Part shown: piece after piece, positions 42,610 through 51,496 of the stretch
Numbering within the stretch: the stretch's first letter is position 1
How the letters are laid out: the number at the start of each line of letters is the position of its first letter
NCBI RefSeq assembly: GCF_001295795.1
Contig: NZ_LJHY01000027.1
Span: 1 to 51,496 of the forward strand
DNA length: 51,496 nucleotides
Reading direction: 5' to 3'
From: Novosphingobium sp. AAP83
GTDB lineage: Bacteria; Pseudomonadota; Alphaproteobacteria; Sphingomonadales; Sphingomonadaceae
The notes under the pieces: generated by a model
Seen by the model: the letters and a program-made list of their open reading frames with translations, nothing else
Databases searched by the model: none
Told to the model about the DNA's origin: nothing
Made by a program: the position numbers and the translations under genes

Positions 42610-44243
42610 TCTCCTTATGCCTGCTGCGCGCGCCACCGTTCCATGGCTGCACAGTCACTCTGTCTGAACCTGCCACGGTTGCTGATCCGCCGCCGCCTGA
42701 CCTTATGCAACTGCTGCGCGAGGCGCGCGTCGGCGGTAAATTCTGGCTCCCGCCCGCGCAGCTTGCAGCCCCCGCCTCGGCCATATTGCGCCCCCGCGCC
42801 GGTGATGCATTGGATGACATGCAGGCATTGATTCCGACCGACGAACAAGCCGGAATGATTTGGAGCGCCAGCGATGGTCCATCCCGCCCAACACGCTGCG
42901 GGCAGTGGATCGGTGATGTTGATCCATGGTCCGTGCTGGAGAACGCAGGCCAGCTTATTGCGCACGGCAATGATGAATGGGTAGCCATTGCGCGCCTCTG
43001 CGCCGTTCCGGTGCAGGTCCTGTCGGCAGGCCGCTATGGCACGCCTGCGGACACCCCCGCCGACCTTGATAGCAAGGCCCTGCAAGCCATCAGCGCTGCA
43101 CGCTACACCGATCCCTTCACCGGCCAGCCCGCCACCATCGCGCAAACCATCGCCCTGCTGGCCGAATGGCGGCGGCTGATTGCCAGCAACCGCTCTATCA
43201 GCGCCGCATGTGGCATGGCGTGGTGGAAGCGTGACGAAATCCGCCGTTTCCTGTGGGTTCCGGGACAAACGCTTCACATCGTCTCCCGCGCGACCAAGGC
43301 CCTCAAAATCGCGCGCCGGGCAGGCGGTGCTGTCGCGATTTGGCCCTCGCGCGTATCGCCCACCCTGCTGGCAGAGGCCGCAAGCCAAGGCACGCCGCTG
43401 GTCCGTGTGGAGGATGGCTTTGTGCGCTCGGTCGGGCTTGGCAGCAACCTTGTGCCGCCTTCATCGGTGGTGGTGGACAGGCGCGGCATTCACTTTGATC
43501 CATCATCGCCCAGCGATCTCGAACATATCCTCGCAACAAACACCTTCACCCCGGCCTTGATCGACCGCGCCGGTGCTTTGCGCCAGACAATCCTTGCCTC
43601 AGGCATCAGCAAGTATTCGGTCGGCACAGGCTCAACGGTTCCGCTGCGCACTCCCGGGCGCCGGATCGTGCTGGTGCCTGCGCAAGTGGAAGACGACATG
43701 TCCGTCATCGCCGGCGGCGGTGGGCTGCAATCGAACCTTGAACTGTTGCGCCGTGCCCGCGCGCTGGAACCCGATGCCGAAATCTGGTTCCGCCCCCATC
43801 CCGATGTCGATGCCGGACACCGCAAAGGCGCTGTCGCCGATGAAGACGTGCTGCAAATTGCCGACCGGATCGTGCGCGGTGGCGGCATGGCAACCCTGCT
43901 GGATGCGGTTGATGCGGTCCACGTCAACACCTCGCTAACCGGCTTTGAAGCGCTCATGCGCGGCCTCGAGGTAACCTGCCACGGCACGCCGTTCTATGCA
44001 GGTTGGGGCCTGACCCGCGATCTGGGTACAGTGCCCGACCGGCGCGGGCGCAGGCTGGCGCTGGATGAACTTGTCGCAGGTGTGCTGATTTTATACCCGC
44101 GTTATCTCGATCCGGTCAGTGGGCTGCCCTGCCCGCCCGAAGTGCTGATCCAACGCATGTCTGCCGCGCACACACCCAACCGGCTTGGCTGGGTTGAACC
44201 TTTGCGCCGTCTGCAAGGGCGGTTTATGGCCCATTGGCGATGA
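42606..44243 (+). CDS. KpsC-like capsule Kdo transferase, shortened first half
   Basis: 545 residues; KpsC proteins are usually about 670. The C-terminal half (from about residue 190) is complete: PLVRVEDGFVRSVGLGSNL, WFRPHPDVDAGHR, VNTSLTGFEALMRGLEV and GTPFYAGWGLTRD, the GT107-type module. The N-terminal 190 residues hold only the end of the first (GT99-type) module, including DPWSVLENAG and YTDPFTGQPATIAQ. KpsC extends the beta-Kdo linker on lyso-phosphatidylglycerol for capsule attachment. The ATG at 42606 has GGAG upstream. One catalytic module may thus be lost. Confidence 0.82.
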   Translation: MISLCLLRAPPFHGCTVTLSEPATVADPPPPDLMQLLREARVGGKFWLPPAQLAAPASAILRPRAGDALDDMQALIPTDEQAGMIWSASDGPSRPTRCGQWIGDVDPWSVLENAGQLIAHGNDEWVAIARLCAVPVQVLSAGRYGTPADTPADLDSKALQAISAARYTDPFTGQPATIAQTIALLAEWRRLIASNRSISAACGMAWWKRDEIRRFLWVPGQTLHIVSRATKALKIARRAGGAVAIWPSRVSPTLLAEAASQGTPLVRVEDGFVRSVGLGSNLVPPSSVVVDRRGIHFDPSSPSDLEHILATNTFTPALIDRAGALRQTILASGISKYSVGTGSTVPLRTPGRRIVLVPAQVEDDMSVIAGGGGLQSNLELLRRARALEPDAEIWFRPHPDVDAGHRKGAVADEDVLQIADRIVRGGGMATLLDAVDAVHVNTSLTGFEALMRGLEVTCHGTPFYAGWGLTRDLGTVPDRRGRRLALDELVAGVLILYPRYLDPVSGLPCPPEVLIQRMSAAHTPNRLGWVEPLRRLQGRFMAHWR

Positions 44244-45442
44244 CACAGGTAATACTCGACATTTCGCGCCTGATCTCGCGCGTGCGCTATTCCACACCAT
44301 CGGGTGTGGACCGCGTCGAAATGGCCTATGCGCGCGGGCTTTTGCGGATTTACGGCGATGCCCTGTGTTTTGCTGCGGTCCATCCCACCGGATTGTACGG
44401 GCGCATCAGCCGTGCAACTGCGCTGGCCTATCTCGATGAACTGGAACAGCGCTGGGCCAAGGGTGGCGAAAAGCCCAAGCAGCGTTCGGTTATTTCCATC
44501 CTGCCATGGATGGCGCGCCTGCTTCCCGAACGCCCCCCGGCAATGGCCAAAGGGCAACGCACGATCTTCCTCCAAGTATCGCCGCACCATCTGACCAATG
44601 CGAAGAAAATGGGGCGCATCCTTGCCCGCGAGAATGCTCGCTTCATCTGCATGGTGCATGATCTGATCCCGATAGAATACCCCGAATATGCCCGGCCATC
44701 AGGCGCGGCCTTGCACCGCTTGCGGATGCAGACCGTAGCCGATCATGCCGATGCCGTGATCGTCAATTCCGCCGCCACCGGCCGGTCGTTCCAGCCATGG
44801 ATAGAGCGCAGTGGCCGCACCATCGCGCTGCATGTAGCCTTGCTCGGCACCGAACCACTGGCCGATGTTGCCAGCAACTTGCCCGCAGATGCCCCGCCCT
44901 ATTTCGTATGCCTTGGCACGATCGAGCCACGCAAAAACCACTTGCTCCTGCTCAACTTGTGGCGGCAATTTGTGCAAAGCCTGCCCGCCGCCCAAGTTCC
45001 GGCCCTTGTCATCATCGGCAAACGCGGCTGGGAAAACGAACAAGTGCTCGACATGCTCGACCGCTGTCCTGCGCTGAAACCCCACGTGACAGAACTGAGC
45101 GGCTGTTCCGATGCGCAACTGGCCGGGCTGCTGCGCGGCGCACGCGCCTTGTTGATGCCCTCATTTGCCGAAGGTTTCGGAATGCCAGTGGCCGAGGCGC
45201 TTGCGGTTGGCGTGCCCGTGATATGCAGCGATATCCCCGCCCATCATGAAGTGGGCGGTGCGGCACCGGATTACCTTGATCCGCTTGACGGTCCCGGATG
45301 GGGATCACGCATTCTGGATTACGCTAATAGCGGCCCGGCGCTTCAGGCCCAGCAGCAGCGCCTGCCGCATTGGCATGAACCCGCTTGGGATGAGCATATG
45401 GAAATCGTCGCCCAGGCCATTGCCGGGCTGGAACGCGACTAG
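44240..45442 (+). CDS. Glycosyltransferase family 1/4 (GT-B)
   Basis: About 400 residues. The start at 44240 overlaps the KpsC-like stop (ATGA). N-terminal part: ILDISRLISRVRYSTPSGVDRVE. C-terminal GT-B domain: CLGTIEPRKNHLLLL (donor loop), then ALLMPSFAEGFGMPVAEALAVGVPV with the conserved EX7E donor-binding glutamates, and SDIPAHHEV. It probably adds a sugar of the capsule repeat or its linker in the cytoplasm. Sugar and linkage are unknown. It is last of the + strand kdsD-to-glycosyltransferase run. Confidence 0.85.
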   Translation: MTQVILDISRLISRVRYSTPSGVDRVEMAYARGLLRIYGDALCFAAVHPTGLYGRISRATALAYLDELEQRWAKGGEKPKQRSVISILPWMARLLPERPPAMAKGQRTIFLQVSPHHLTNAKKMGRILARENARFICMVHDLIPIEYPEYARPSGAALHRLRMQTVADHADAVIVNSAATGRSFQPWIERSGRTIALHVALLGTEPLADVASNLPADAPPYFVCLGTIEPRKNHLLLLNLWRQFVQSLPAAQVPALVIIGKRGWENEQVLDMLDRCPALKPHVTELSGCSDAQLAGLLRGARALLMPSFAEGFGMPVAEALAVGVPVICSDIPAHHEVGGAAPDYLDPLDGPGWGSRILDYANSGPALQAQQQRLPHWHEPAWDEHMEIVAQAIAGLERD

Positions 45443-45447
45443 CGCAA

Positions 45448-46065
45448 TTACCCGCGCGGCTTGACCGACCGGATCAGCGAACCAAACACGCGATCCCAGA
45501 ACAGCGCCGTAATCGCATAGTTGCCGTGCTGACCGATATGGTGATGGCGCATGTGGTGGCGTTTTAGCATGAAAGCCAGACGCCCTTTCATCGGCCATTG
45601 ATGGCAGGCGTAATGGGTCATGTCATAAACGACATAGCCGATCATAAAGCCCAGAAACACCCATGTTCCGGGCGCACCCAACAACAGGATGAGAACGCCC
45701 CACACCACGCTTGCGATGGGAATGCTGGCAAGCGGCGGCATCAGGTTGCGCAGACCGTCATTCGGATCGGCATGGTGATTGCCGTGCATCAGGAAGACGA
45801 ACTTTTGCACCAATGGCGCGTTCGATTTCCAATGGAACAGATAACGGTGCATGACATATTCGAACACCGTCCAAACCGCTATGCCCGCCACAATCAGGCC
45901 GAGCGCCGCTGCCAAATCTGCGCTACCCCAACCCACCCAGGCAATGGATGGCAAAAGTACACACCAGATCACGGCGAATCCGCGAGGCGAAATCACCGTC
46001 AATTGTTCAAGCTGCTCATTTTTGAACAGCCTGATCTGCTGCGAGTGCGGATTACGACGTGACAT
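45448..46065 (-). CDS. Sterol desaturase / fatty acid hydroxylase superfamily membrane protein
   Basis: 205 residues from the ATG at 46065; longer frames to 46326 run into the divergent SDR gene and lack homology. The di-iron histidine boxes are EYVMHRYLFH, HGNHHAD and HHMRHHHIG, with four membrane helices. Relatives hydroxylate sphingoid, sterol or fatty acyl chains (for example carotenoid or lipid A hydroxylations). It is convergent with the glycosyltransferase gene and divergent from the SDR gene. A role in modifying a membrane lipid near the capsule is likely but not shown. Confidence 0.85.
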   Translation of the reverse strand: MSRRNPHSQQIRLFKNEQLEQLTVISPRGFAVIWCVLLPSIAWVGWGSADLAAALGLIVAGIAVWTVFEYVMHRYLFHWKSNAPLVQKFVFLMHGNHHADPNDGLRNLMPPLASIPIASVVWGVLILLLGAPGTWVFLGFMIGYVVYDMTHYACHQWPMKGRLAFMLKRHHMRHHHIGQHGNYAITALFWDRVFGSLIRSVKPRG

Positions 46066-46267
46066 TACGGCTATTCTCGACAAGACTTGGCCGTTTCTGT
46101 CAAGAAGTAAACCAGCCACCACGATGGAAGAACAAGCACAACTGACATCAGGTACAGGCAAACATATCCGCTTTGTAAATCTACCGTTGCTGCACTGCAA
46201 CACTGCTCCGCCGCTGTTTGCTGCGCCACCTTTCCGATTTTCGTTTGAACGCGTAAGCCTGTGGGGC

Positions 46268-47071
46268 ATGGCGAGAAATTCTAACCAAAATGAACGCATC
46301 TCCGGGCCAATCCGCGTACTGATCATCGGTGCGTCGGGCGAACTCGGCGGAGCTTTGGCAAAACTCTATGCCGGGTCTGGCGCGGCCCTGTGCGTGTGGG
46401 GCCGCGATGCCGGAAAACTTGCCGCCATTTCGCAGGAATGCCGAATCGCAGGCGCAGCCAGCACTGACGTGCGCATATGCGATTTGCAGGATATCGCCGC
46501 AGCCATTGCCGCCATCGCCGTTGACGACGACACTGGCCCTTTTGATCTGGCGATTGTCGCCTCGGGCCTCGGCGATATCAGGGCCGTTGGCGATGCAGTT
46601 GAAGATGCCGGGCAGGTTGCGCGGTTGGGGGTGGTAAACTTCGTTGCCCCCGCCGCCATTGCCGCCGAACTTGGCGCAAGGATGGCCCGTAGGGGGCATG
46701 GCAAGATCGTCCTGATCGGTTCTGCCGCAGCCTTTCACGCCCTGCCGTTTGCAGCGGCTTACGCCGGGTCCAAAGCGGGCCTTGCGCGCTTTGCCGATGC
46801 CTTGCGCATCAATTTGCGCAACCACGGCGTCACCGTCACCCTCGTTTCACCCGGCTTCATCAATACCGCAGCAGCGCGCAAAGTTGATGGCCCCAAGCCC
46901 TTGATCCTGACGCCTGCACACGCTGCGCAGATGATCGCCAAAGCCGCCATGCGCGGTCAGCCGCACCTGATAACGCCTTGGCCATTCGCCCTGCTGCGAT
47001 GGATAGACCGCGCCCTGCCCCGCTTTTTGCGGGACAAGTTGCTCAACGCACTTACCCCGCCTGACCGCTAA
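46268..47071 (+). CDS. SDR family NAD(P)-dependent oxidoreductase
   Basis: 267 residues from the ATG at 46268. Features are IIGASGELGGALA (cofactor loop), the VLIGSAAAFHALP Ser, YAGSK (Tyr/Lys) and VSPGFINT. The C-terminal WPFALLRWIDRALPRF tail resembles the membrane-associated tails of SDRs acting on lipid or sphingoid substrates. It is divergent from the fatty acid hydroxylase gene with 202 bases between, and its 3' end overlaps the convergent LTA-synthase-like gene by 20 bases. The substrate is unknown. Confidence 0.8.
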   Translation: MARNSNQNERISGPIRVLIIGASGELGGALAKLYAGSGAALCVWGRDAGKLAAISQECRIAGAASTDVRICDLQDIAAAIAAIAVDDDTGPFDLAIVASGLGDIRAVGDAVEDAGQVARLGVVNFVAPAAIAAELGARMARRGHGKIVLIGSAAAFHALPFAAAYAGSKAGLARFADALRINLRNHGVTVTLVSPGFINTAAARKVDGPKPLILTPAHAAQMIAKAAMRGQPHLITPWPFALLRWIDRALPRFLRDKLLNALTPPDR

Positions 47072-48515
47072 TCAAGCCTAGCACTGCATGGTGCAATTGT
47101 GCAGGCGTCAGATCAACGCGCTGCCCTTCTCCCGGCACAATCTGCCCGCCTGCATCAAACCGCAAGATGACATAGGGCGTATGTCGTGCAGCTCCGGGAA
47201 CCGAAACACCCGGAATGCTGGGACGGTGATCGCCATAGAACACCAGCGTTGCAGGGCGTCCCAGCGCAGCCAGTCCATCGCGCAGTGTCAACAGCATCGC
47301 ATCGCTGTTCCGTACCAGCCTCATGTAACCGTCTGTCAGACTACCGGCCGAGGCATGGGGCTCCCAAGGCCCGTGGTTCTCGATCGTAACCGCAAAAACC
47401 AGCGTCGGCACTGCGGCTTTGGCGGCAAGATCGAGTATCTCGATCGCCATCGCCTTATCGGTAACATAGCGTCCTTCATCGGGCGCGGGCGGAGCAAAGC
47501 GTTCCTCGCCCACCAGCCCTGCAAATCCGCCGGCATGCATGATCTCGTCGCGATTGTAGAACCGCAGGTCATGCGGATGAACGAACAGGCTTCTCCACCC
47601 TGCGGCCAACAAACGTGCGGGCAAGGCATAGGAGCCTTCACCCCGCGCGGTCAGGTAAGGGTCAAACCGGCGGAACCCCAATTCCGCCTCGCTCCGTCCA
47701 AACAAAACGCCGTATTCGGTACGCATCGTATAGGCACCAAAGCCGTCCACCAGCAGATCACCCCACTGCCACGCCTGTTCCCTTGCCGCCGCCAAACCCG
47801 GCAATGACAGTGCAGGATCGCCGAATATCTCGACAGGATCGGCAAACGATTCGCACTGGATCGCAATCGCCAATTCTTGCGGGTGCGGCAATGTCTGTGC
47901 CGCCATGACAGGCACCGGATCACGCGTTTCGCGCCAACGGCGACGATAGAGGATCAAGGTCGCGAGCAGGCCATAGCGTGCAACATCGCCCTCCAGATCA
48001 GGCTCGCGGGCAAGCCGTTCTATGGCCGGAAGCTTCAACGACAGCCTGATCAGCAGCGCCCCTGCCAATGCAAGCCCAAGTCCTGCCAGATGGGCCTGCC
48101 ATGACGGTACAAACAACCACCACACCAGCGCAGGCACCACCGGCGCGGCCATCACCAGCAAGGCCTTTTGCGATCGGGTGAGCGCTGAAAGATAGAACTG
48201 GGGATGCTTGAAGATCGCCCCGACCAGCGCCAGATCAGAGAATACCAGCGGCTCGCCCAGCATCGCGCGCTTGGCATTCGACACCATCATGAACAGCGCC
48301 ATCAGCGCCAAAGCGAGCGCCGCAGATGCCGGCACATGGCCGCAAACCGCCAGAATAAAACCGAACACAATGGCAATTACCAAGCTGTGCAGCCACATCC
48401 CTGCGGAATTGCGTCCTGGCAGCAACCCGCCTCGCCCTGCCCGAGGACGAACGCAGGCATCAAGCAACAGCGATAGTGCCAACAAAGCCAGACTTATCAC
48501 AAACGTCGCTGTCAC
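47052..48515 (-). CDS. LTA-synthase-like / sulfatase-fold membrane transferase
   Basis: About 487 residues. Five membrane helices occupy the first 190 residues, then a periplasmic alkaline-phosphatase-superfamily domain: AIQCESFADP (metal ligand region), TMRTEYGVLFG with the probable Thr nucleophile, ENHGPWEPH and FYGDHRPSIPG. Such enzymes transfer phosphoglycerol or phosphoethanolamine from phospholipids to glycans (LtaS, OpgB). The GTG at 48515 fits the first helix; the open frame reaches a TTG at 48575. It is divergent from kpsS, so decoration of the capsule or another periplasmic glycan is plausible. Confidence 0.78.
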   Translation of the reverse strand: MTATFVISLALLALSLLLDACVRPRAGRGGLLPGRNSAGMWLHSLVIAIVFGFILAVCGHVPASAALALALMALFMMVSNAKRAMLGEPLVFSDLALVGAIFKHPQFYLSALTRSQKALLVMAAPVVPALVWWLFVPSWQAHLAGLGLALAGALLIRLSLKLPAIERLAREPDLEGDVARYGLLATLILYRRRWRETRDPVPVMAAQTLPHPQELAIAIQCESFADPVEIFGDPALSLPGLAAAREQAWQWGDLLVDGFGAYTMRTEYGVLFGRSEAELGFRRFDPYLTARGEGSYALPARLLAAGWRSLFVHPHDLRFYNRDEIMHAGGFAGLVGEERFAPPAPDEGRYVTDKAMAIEILDLAAKAAVPTLVFAVTIENHGPWEPHASAGSLTDGYMRLVRNSDAMLLTLRDGLAALGRPATLVFYGDHRPSIPGVSVPGAARHTPYVILRFDAGGQIVPGEGQRVDLTPAQLHHAVLGLISGQAG

Positions 48516-48703
48516 AATGTCTACAAACCACCAATGCGCGCAAGGTGTGCAATACGCCTGTCTCGCCGTTACCAAGCTCCGCCAAAGCTGTCACCGCCAA
48601 ACCCAAAGTCCATCCAGATCGGGTGATCATTAGCGCAATTACCCGGTGGAAATGTGACATTGTGCATCGACCAGAGCCGATGTTGGCAGTACGGCAATGA
48701 CAT

Positions 48704-50005
48704 ATGACGTCCAACAAGCCCTCGTCTTCGACCGACAATGACGCACTTTCCATGGCGACACTTTCGGACCCGGCCAGACGCAAGCTGCGCGGAAAGCGCA
48801 GCGTCCTTCTGCTTCAGGGCTTGATGGGTCCACTGTTCCGCCATTTGGGGCAGGGTCTGCTCAAGGCCGGGCACAGGGTCCACAAAGTCAATTTCAACGG
48901 CGGTGATCGCCTGTTCTGGCGGCTTCCCGGAGGAATCGATTATCGCGGCACGCTGAAAGACTGGCCCAAGGCGTTTGAAGGCATCATCGCCGACAAGCAA
49001 ATCACCGATGTGATTCTCTTCGGCGATTGCCGCGATCATCACATGCTTGCCACCAAAGTGTGCCGCGAATTGCGCATCCCGGTTCACGTATTCGAAGAAG
49101 GCTATATCCGGCCGGACTGGGTTACCTTCGAACGCGATGGCGTGAATGGGCATTCCGCCTTGCCGCGCGATCCGCAATGGTATCTCGAAACAGCCGCCGC
49201 CTTGCCGCCTGTTCCGCCACACAGCCAGGTGCCATCATCGTTCCGCCGCCGCGCAACGGAAGGGTTGCTGTATAATGTGGCTGACGTACTCACCCGCTGG
49301 CATTATTCGAACTGGAACAACCACCGCCCCTGGCATCCCGTGGTCGAAGGCATGGGCTGGTGGCGCAAGCTGCGCCGCAGCAAGGAACGCAACGCCGAAG
49401 CTGCCGCGCTGATGGAGCGGCTGGACACAGCGGGCCAACCCTATTTCCTGTTTCCGCTCCAGCTCGATTCCGATGCCCAGATCAGACTGCACTCACCCTT
49501 TGCGGGTATTGCCGAAGCGCTGAAAGTTGTCGTCTCGTCGTTTGCGGCCCACGCTCCGGCAGACACCCGGCTTGTGGTGAAAGAGCATCCGCTGGATAAC
49601 GGGGTTCGCGATTGGCAGCAGATAACCACGGACATGGCCGTGCGCTTTGGTGTGGAAGACCGGATCGATTACTTGCCCAGTGGGGATATTGTGCCAGTGG
49701 CACGCCAATCACGCGGCATGGTCACGATCAACAGCACCAGCGGCACATTGGGGCTATCCATGGGCATCCCGACCGTGGCCTTGGGCATTGCCATCTATGA
49801 TATCGCCGGGGTGTGCTACCAGGGCGGCCTTGATGCATTCTGGCAAGAAATCCCGCCCCCGGATCAGCAGGTCTACGCTGCATTCCGCCGCGTGCTGATT
49901 GAACACTGCCTGATCCCGGGCGGATTTTTCTCCAAAACAGCGCTCGATCTGGTTGTCCGGCACGCCATCGCCAGATTTGATGGCAATGGCCTTCCACCGG
50001 AATAA
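48704..50005 (+). CDS. kpsS: KpsS-like capsule Kdo transferase
   Basis: 433 residues (an ATG at 48752 is an alternative start). Typical of KpsS: VLLLQGLMGPLFRHLGQGL, VHKVNFNGGDRLFW, FEEGYIRPDWVTFERDGVNG and VVKEHPLDNG, then TINSTSGTLGLSMGIPTVALG. KpsS places the first beta-Kdo on lyso-phosphatidylglycerol, and KpsC extends it, in ABC-transporter-dependent (group 2) capsule assembly. Both are in this window along with Kdo synthesis genes; the ABC exporter genes (kpsMT/E/D) are not. Confidence 0.87.
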   Translation: MTSNKPSSSTDNDALSMATLSDPARRKLRGKRSVLLLQGLMGPLFRHLGQGLLKAGHRVHKVNFNGGDRLFWRLPGGIDYRGTLKDWPKAFEGIIADKQITDVILFGDCRDHHMLATKVCRELRIPVHVFEEGYIRPDWVTFERDGVNGHSALPRDPQWYLETAAALPPVPPHSQVPSSFRRRATEGLLYNVADVLTRWHYSNWNNHRPWHPVVEGMGWWRKLRRSKERNAEAAALMERLDTAGQPYFLFPLQLDSDAQIRLHSPFAGIAEALKVVVSSFAAHAPADTRLVVKEHPLDNGVRDWQQITTDMAVRFGVEDRIDYLPSGDIVPVARQSRGMVTINSTSGTLGLSMGIPTVALGIAIYDIAGVCYQGGLDAFWQEIPPPDQQVYAAFRRVLIEHCLIPGGFFSKTALDLVVRHAIARFDGNGLPPE

Positions 50006-50012
50006 CGCCCTG

Positions 50013-51496
50013 CTAAAGCACCAGCCCGTCAAATGCTGATGCCACAAACACCCCGCCAAAGCCGAAGCCGACGATGTCGGCCAAGCCATCGCCATTCACA
50101 TCGGCGAGTTCGCGGTGGAAGATGTTGTCGCTGCTCCACCCCTGATCACGCCCGAAGTTGGCCAGTTCAAACGAAGCCGCGCTGAATGTGCCGTTGGTCT
50201 GGCCATAAGCCACGAAGGTGCCTGCCACGCCGAACCCGACAATATCATCACGCCCGTCGCCATCCACGTCGGCCACATCGCGCGTGAACACGTCCTGTGT
50301 GCTCCAGCCCTGATTGGTGCCAAAGTTGCCCAACGCCAGTGTAGCTGCGGCAAAAGTGCCATTGGCCTGTCCCAACGCCACCAGCGTGCCCGCCGCGCCA
50401 AAACCGACGATATCCGCGCGGCCATCGCCATTCACATCGCCCACTTCGCGGTGGAACACGTTGTTCGATGACCAGCCCTGACTGATCCCGAAATTGGCCA
50501 GCGCAAAAGTCGCCGTGCCAAACGACCCCGTCCCCGTGCCCAGCGCCACAAAAGTCCCCGGCGCCCCAAAGCCGACGATATCGGCAAAGCCATCGCCGTT
50601 CACATCGGCCAGAGTCCGCGCCGCGCCATCTTGCGTGGACCAGCCATTGGCCGGATTGAAGTTGCTGGACCCCAGCGTTGCCGCCCCGAAAGTCCCATTG
50701 GCCTGCGCCAGCGAAACCAGCACACCTGCAAAGCCGAAGCCGACGATATCGGCACGGCCATCGTTATTCACATCGGCCATCTCGCGGTGGAAAATGTTGT
50801 CCGATGACCACCCCTGATTGACGCCAAAGTTGGCCACCGCCGTAACCGGCGTAGCAAACGTACCGCCAGCCTGCCCCAGCGCCACCAGCGTGCCCGCCTG
50901 CCCGAAGCCGACAATATCCGCCAGTCCATCCCCGTTCACATCCGCCGCCATGCGCGGGAACCGGTCCTGCGAAGACCACCCGCCCGCGCCCACGGCGAAG
51001 TTCGCCACGCGCGGGGTGTTCGAATCATCAAAGCGGCTGATGCGGTAAGGGATGCCCTCGATCTGGATAAATTCCACATTGGTCAACGTATCGGTGCCAT
51101 CAGCCGACGAACTGACCGTGACCACCCCGCCTGCCCCGATCGAAACTGTAAGCTGCGCGGCGGTAGCACTGTAAACGGCAGTATCCGCGCCAAGACCGCC
51201 GTCTATTGTATCATTACCGCTACCACCATTGATCGTATCGTTGCCTGCACCACCAACAATCGTATCATTACCTCTGAACCCGTTAATGGTGTCCGGCCCA
51301 AGGCTTCCCAAGATGACATCAGGCTGAGAAGTGAAGTCCGTTCCGTTGAATGTGGAGCCAGTGGCCGTTGATGAGAAGATAAAGTCTGACGCGCTAAGTT
51401 GCGACGGCAAGATATTGTTAAAAGTTATGCTTTCTGCATCACCGCCAAACAGCAGCGCCAAACGCGAACCTGTACCAACTTGCGTGATAAATGGCT
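50013..51496 (-). CDS. RTX-type calcium-binding / FG-GAP repeat protein (5' end outside window)
   Basis: The frame is open to the right edge, so the N-terminus is missing; at least 493 residues are present. Counted from a TTG at 51461, residues 55-97 hold nonapeptide repeats of the GGxGNDTI type, as in hemolysin-type calcium-binding proteins. Residues 154-482 are six FG-GAP (VCBS-like) repeats, each with a DVNGDGxADIVGFG calcium loop. The protein ends in the hydrophobic DGLVL, as type I secretion substrates often do. It is probably a secreted or surface protein next to the capsule genes, and is convergent with kpsS (seven bases apart). Confidence 0.85.
   Translation of the reverse strand, partial: PFITQVGTGSRLALLFGGDAESITFNNILPSQLSASDFIFSSTATGSTFNGTDFTSQPDVILGSLGPDTINGFRGNDTIVGGAGNDTINGGSGNDTIDGGLGADTAVYSATAAQLTVSIGAGGVVTVSSSADGTDTLTNVEFIQIEGIPYRISRFDDSNTPRVANFAVGAGGWSSQDRFPRMAADVNGDGLADIVGFGQAGTLVALGQAGGTFATPVTAVANFGVNQGWSSDNIFHREMADVNNDGRADIVGFGFAGVLVSLAQANGTFGAATLGSSNFNPANGWSTQDGAARTLADVNGDGFADIVGFGAPGTFVALGTGTGSFGTATFALANFGISQGWSSNNVFHREVGDVNGDGRADIVGFGAAGTLVALGQANGTFAAATLALGNFGTNQGWSTQDVFTRDVADVDGDGRDDIVGFGVAGTFVAYGQTNGTFSAASFELANFGRDQGWSSDNIFHRELADVNGDGLADIVGFGFGGVFVASAFDGLVL
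50016..51002 (-). repeat. Six 168-bp imperfect tandem repeats encoding FG-GAP units
   Basis: Repeat units begin at Asn154, 211, 267, 323, 379 and 435 of the frame counted from 51461. The spacing is 57 residues once and then exactly 56. Each unit has NFxxxxGWSS, then FHRE-like, DVNGDG and DIVGFG. The last unit is cut short by the protein end. Confidence 0.9.

Noticed and set aside
45440..48645. The 15-mer TAGCGCAATTACCCG occurs at 45440-45454 and again at 48631-48645.
   Set aside because: In 51 kb about one chance repeat of 15 bases is expected, and the two contexts (a coding end and an intergenic region) do not match, so I do not call it a regulatory repeat.
1..51496. Search for tRNA, CRISPR, insertion sequences, toxin-antitoxin pairs and phage genes.
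   Set aside because: No cloverleaf with a T-loop signature, no regularly spaced repeats, no transposase or integrase motifs and no toxin-antitoxin pair were found by eye; short or diverged ones could be missed.

Overview
The window looks like a chromosomal segment of a sphingomonad-type alphaproteobacterium (Novosphingobium, Sphingobium or Sphingopyxis-like). This is an inference. It rests on the moderately high GC content, two large TonB-dependent receptors, a meta-cleavage operon of the kind common in sphingomonads, ROK/TonB-receptor sugar regulation and Kdo-linked capsule genes. I see no tRNA, rRNA, CRISPR array, insertion sequence or phage. About 42 genes cover nearly all of the sequence.

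1-8.2 kb is an aromatic (possibly steroid-type) catabolic operon. A flavin monooxygenase paralogue pair (ACAD fold, HsaA-like) flanks a divergent promoter. The + strand gene is followed by a C-C hydrolase, hydratase, acylating aldehyde dehydrogenase and aldolase, then an SDR, an SRPBCC protein and a SnoaL-like protein. No extradiol dioxygenase is in view. 8.4-11.7 kb holds a DUF6880-like protein and an AraC regulator divergent from a phytanoyl-CoA-type dioxygenase.

11.7-20.2 kb reads as a complete uptake and breakdown unit for a glycosyl-glycerate (glucosylglycerate or mannosylglycerate). It has an outer-membrane TonB receptor, a glycerate 2-kinase, a GH63-type hydrolase with the expected Asp/Glu pair, an MFS transporter and a fructokinase-type ROK hexokinase in one operon, with a divergent ROK repressor. 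This is the best candidate for an incompletely described system in the window.

20.4-25.8 kb carries an unrecognised polytopic membrane protein and a DUF3604 lipoprotein / HupE-UreJ / PpiC-type isomerase set of unknown joint function. At 25.8-26.2 kb lies a scar: an amidase C-terminal remnant with a frameshift, facing an orphan start codon with a strong ribosome binding site. A FucP-type sugar transporter follows. 27.9-30.1 kb is a membrane-fused spermidine-synthase-like protein.

30.2-37.7 kb is a phosphate block. ppk1-ppx are transcribed leftwards; a TonB receptor and an ectonucleotide pyrophosphatase/phosphodiesterase are transcribed rightwards. The shared promoter region carries Pho-box-like 11-bp repeats.

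38.0-50.0 kb is a Kdo/capsule block: kdsA with a PhyH dioxygenase, kdsD, kdsB, a degenerate histidine-phosphatase-family protein, a KpsC-like Kdo transferase with a shortened first half, a glycosyltransferase, a fatty acid hydroxylase, an SDR, an LTA-synthase-like membrane enzyme and KpsS. The window ends inside a calcium-binding/FG-GAP repeat protein cut by the right edge.
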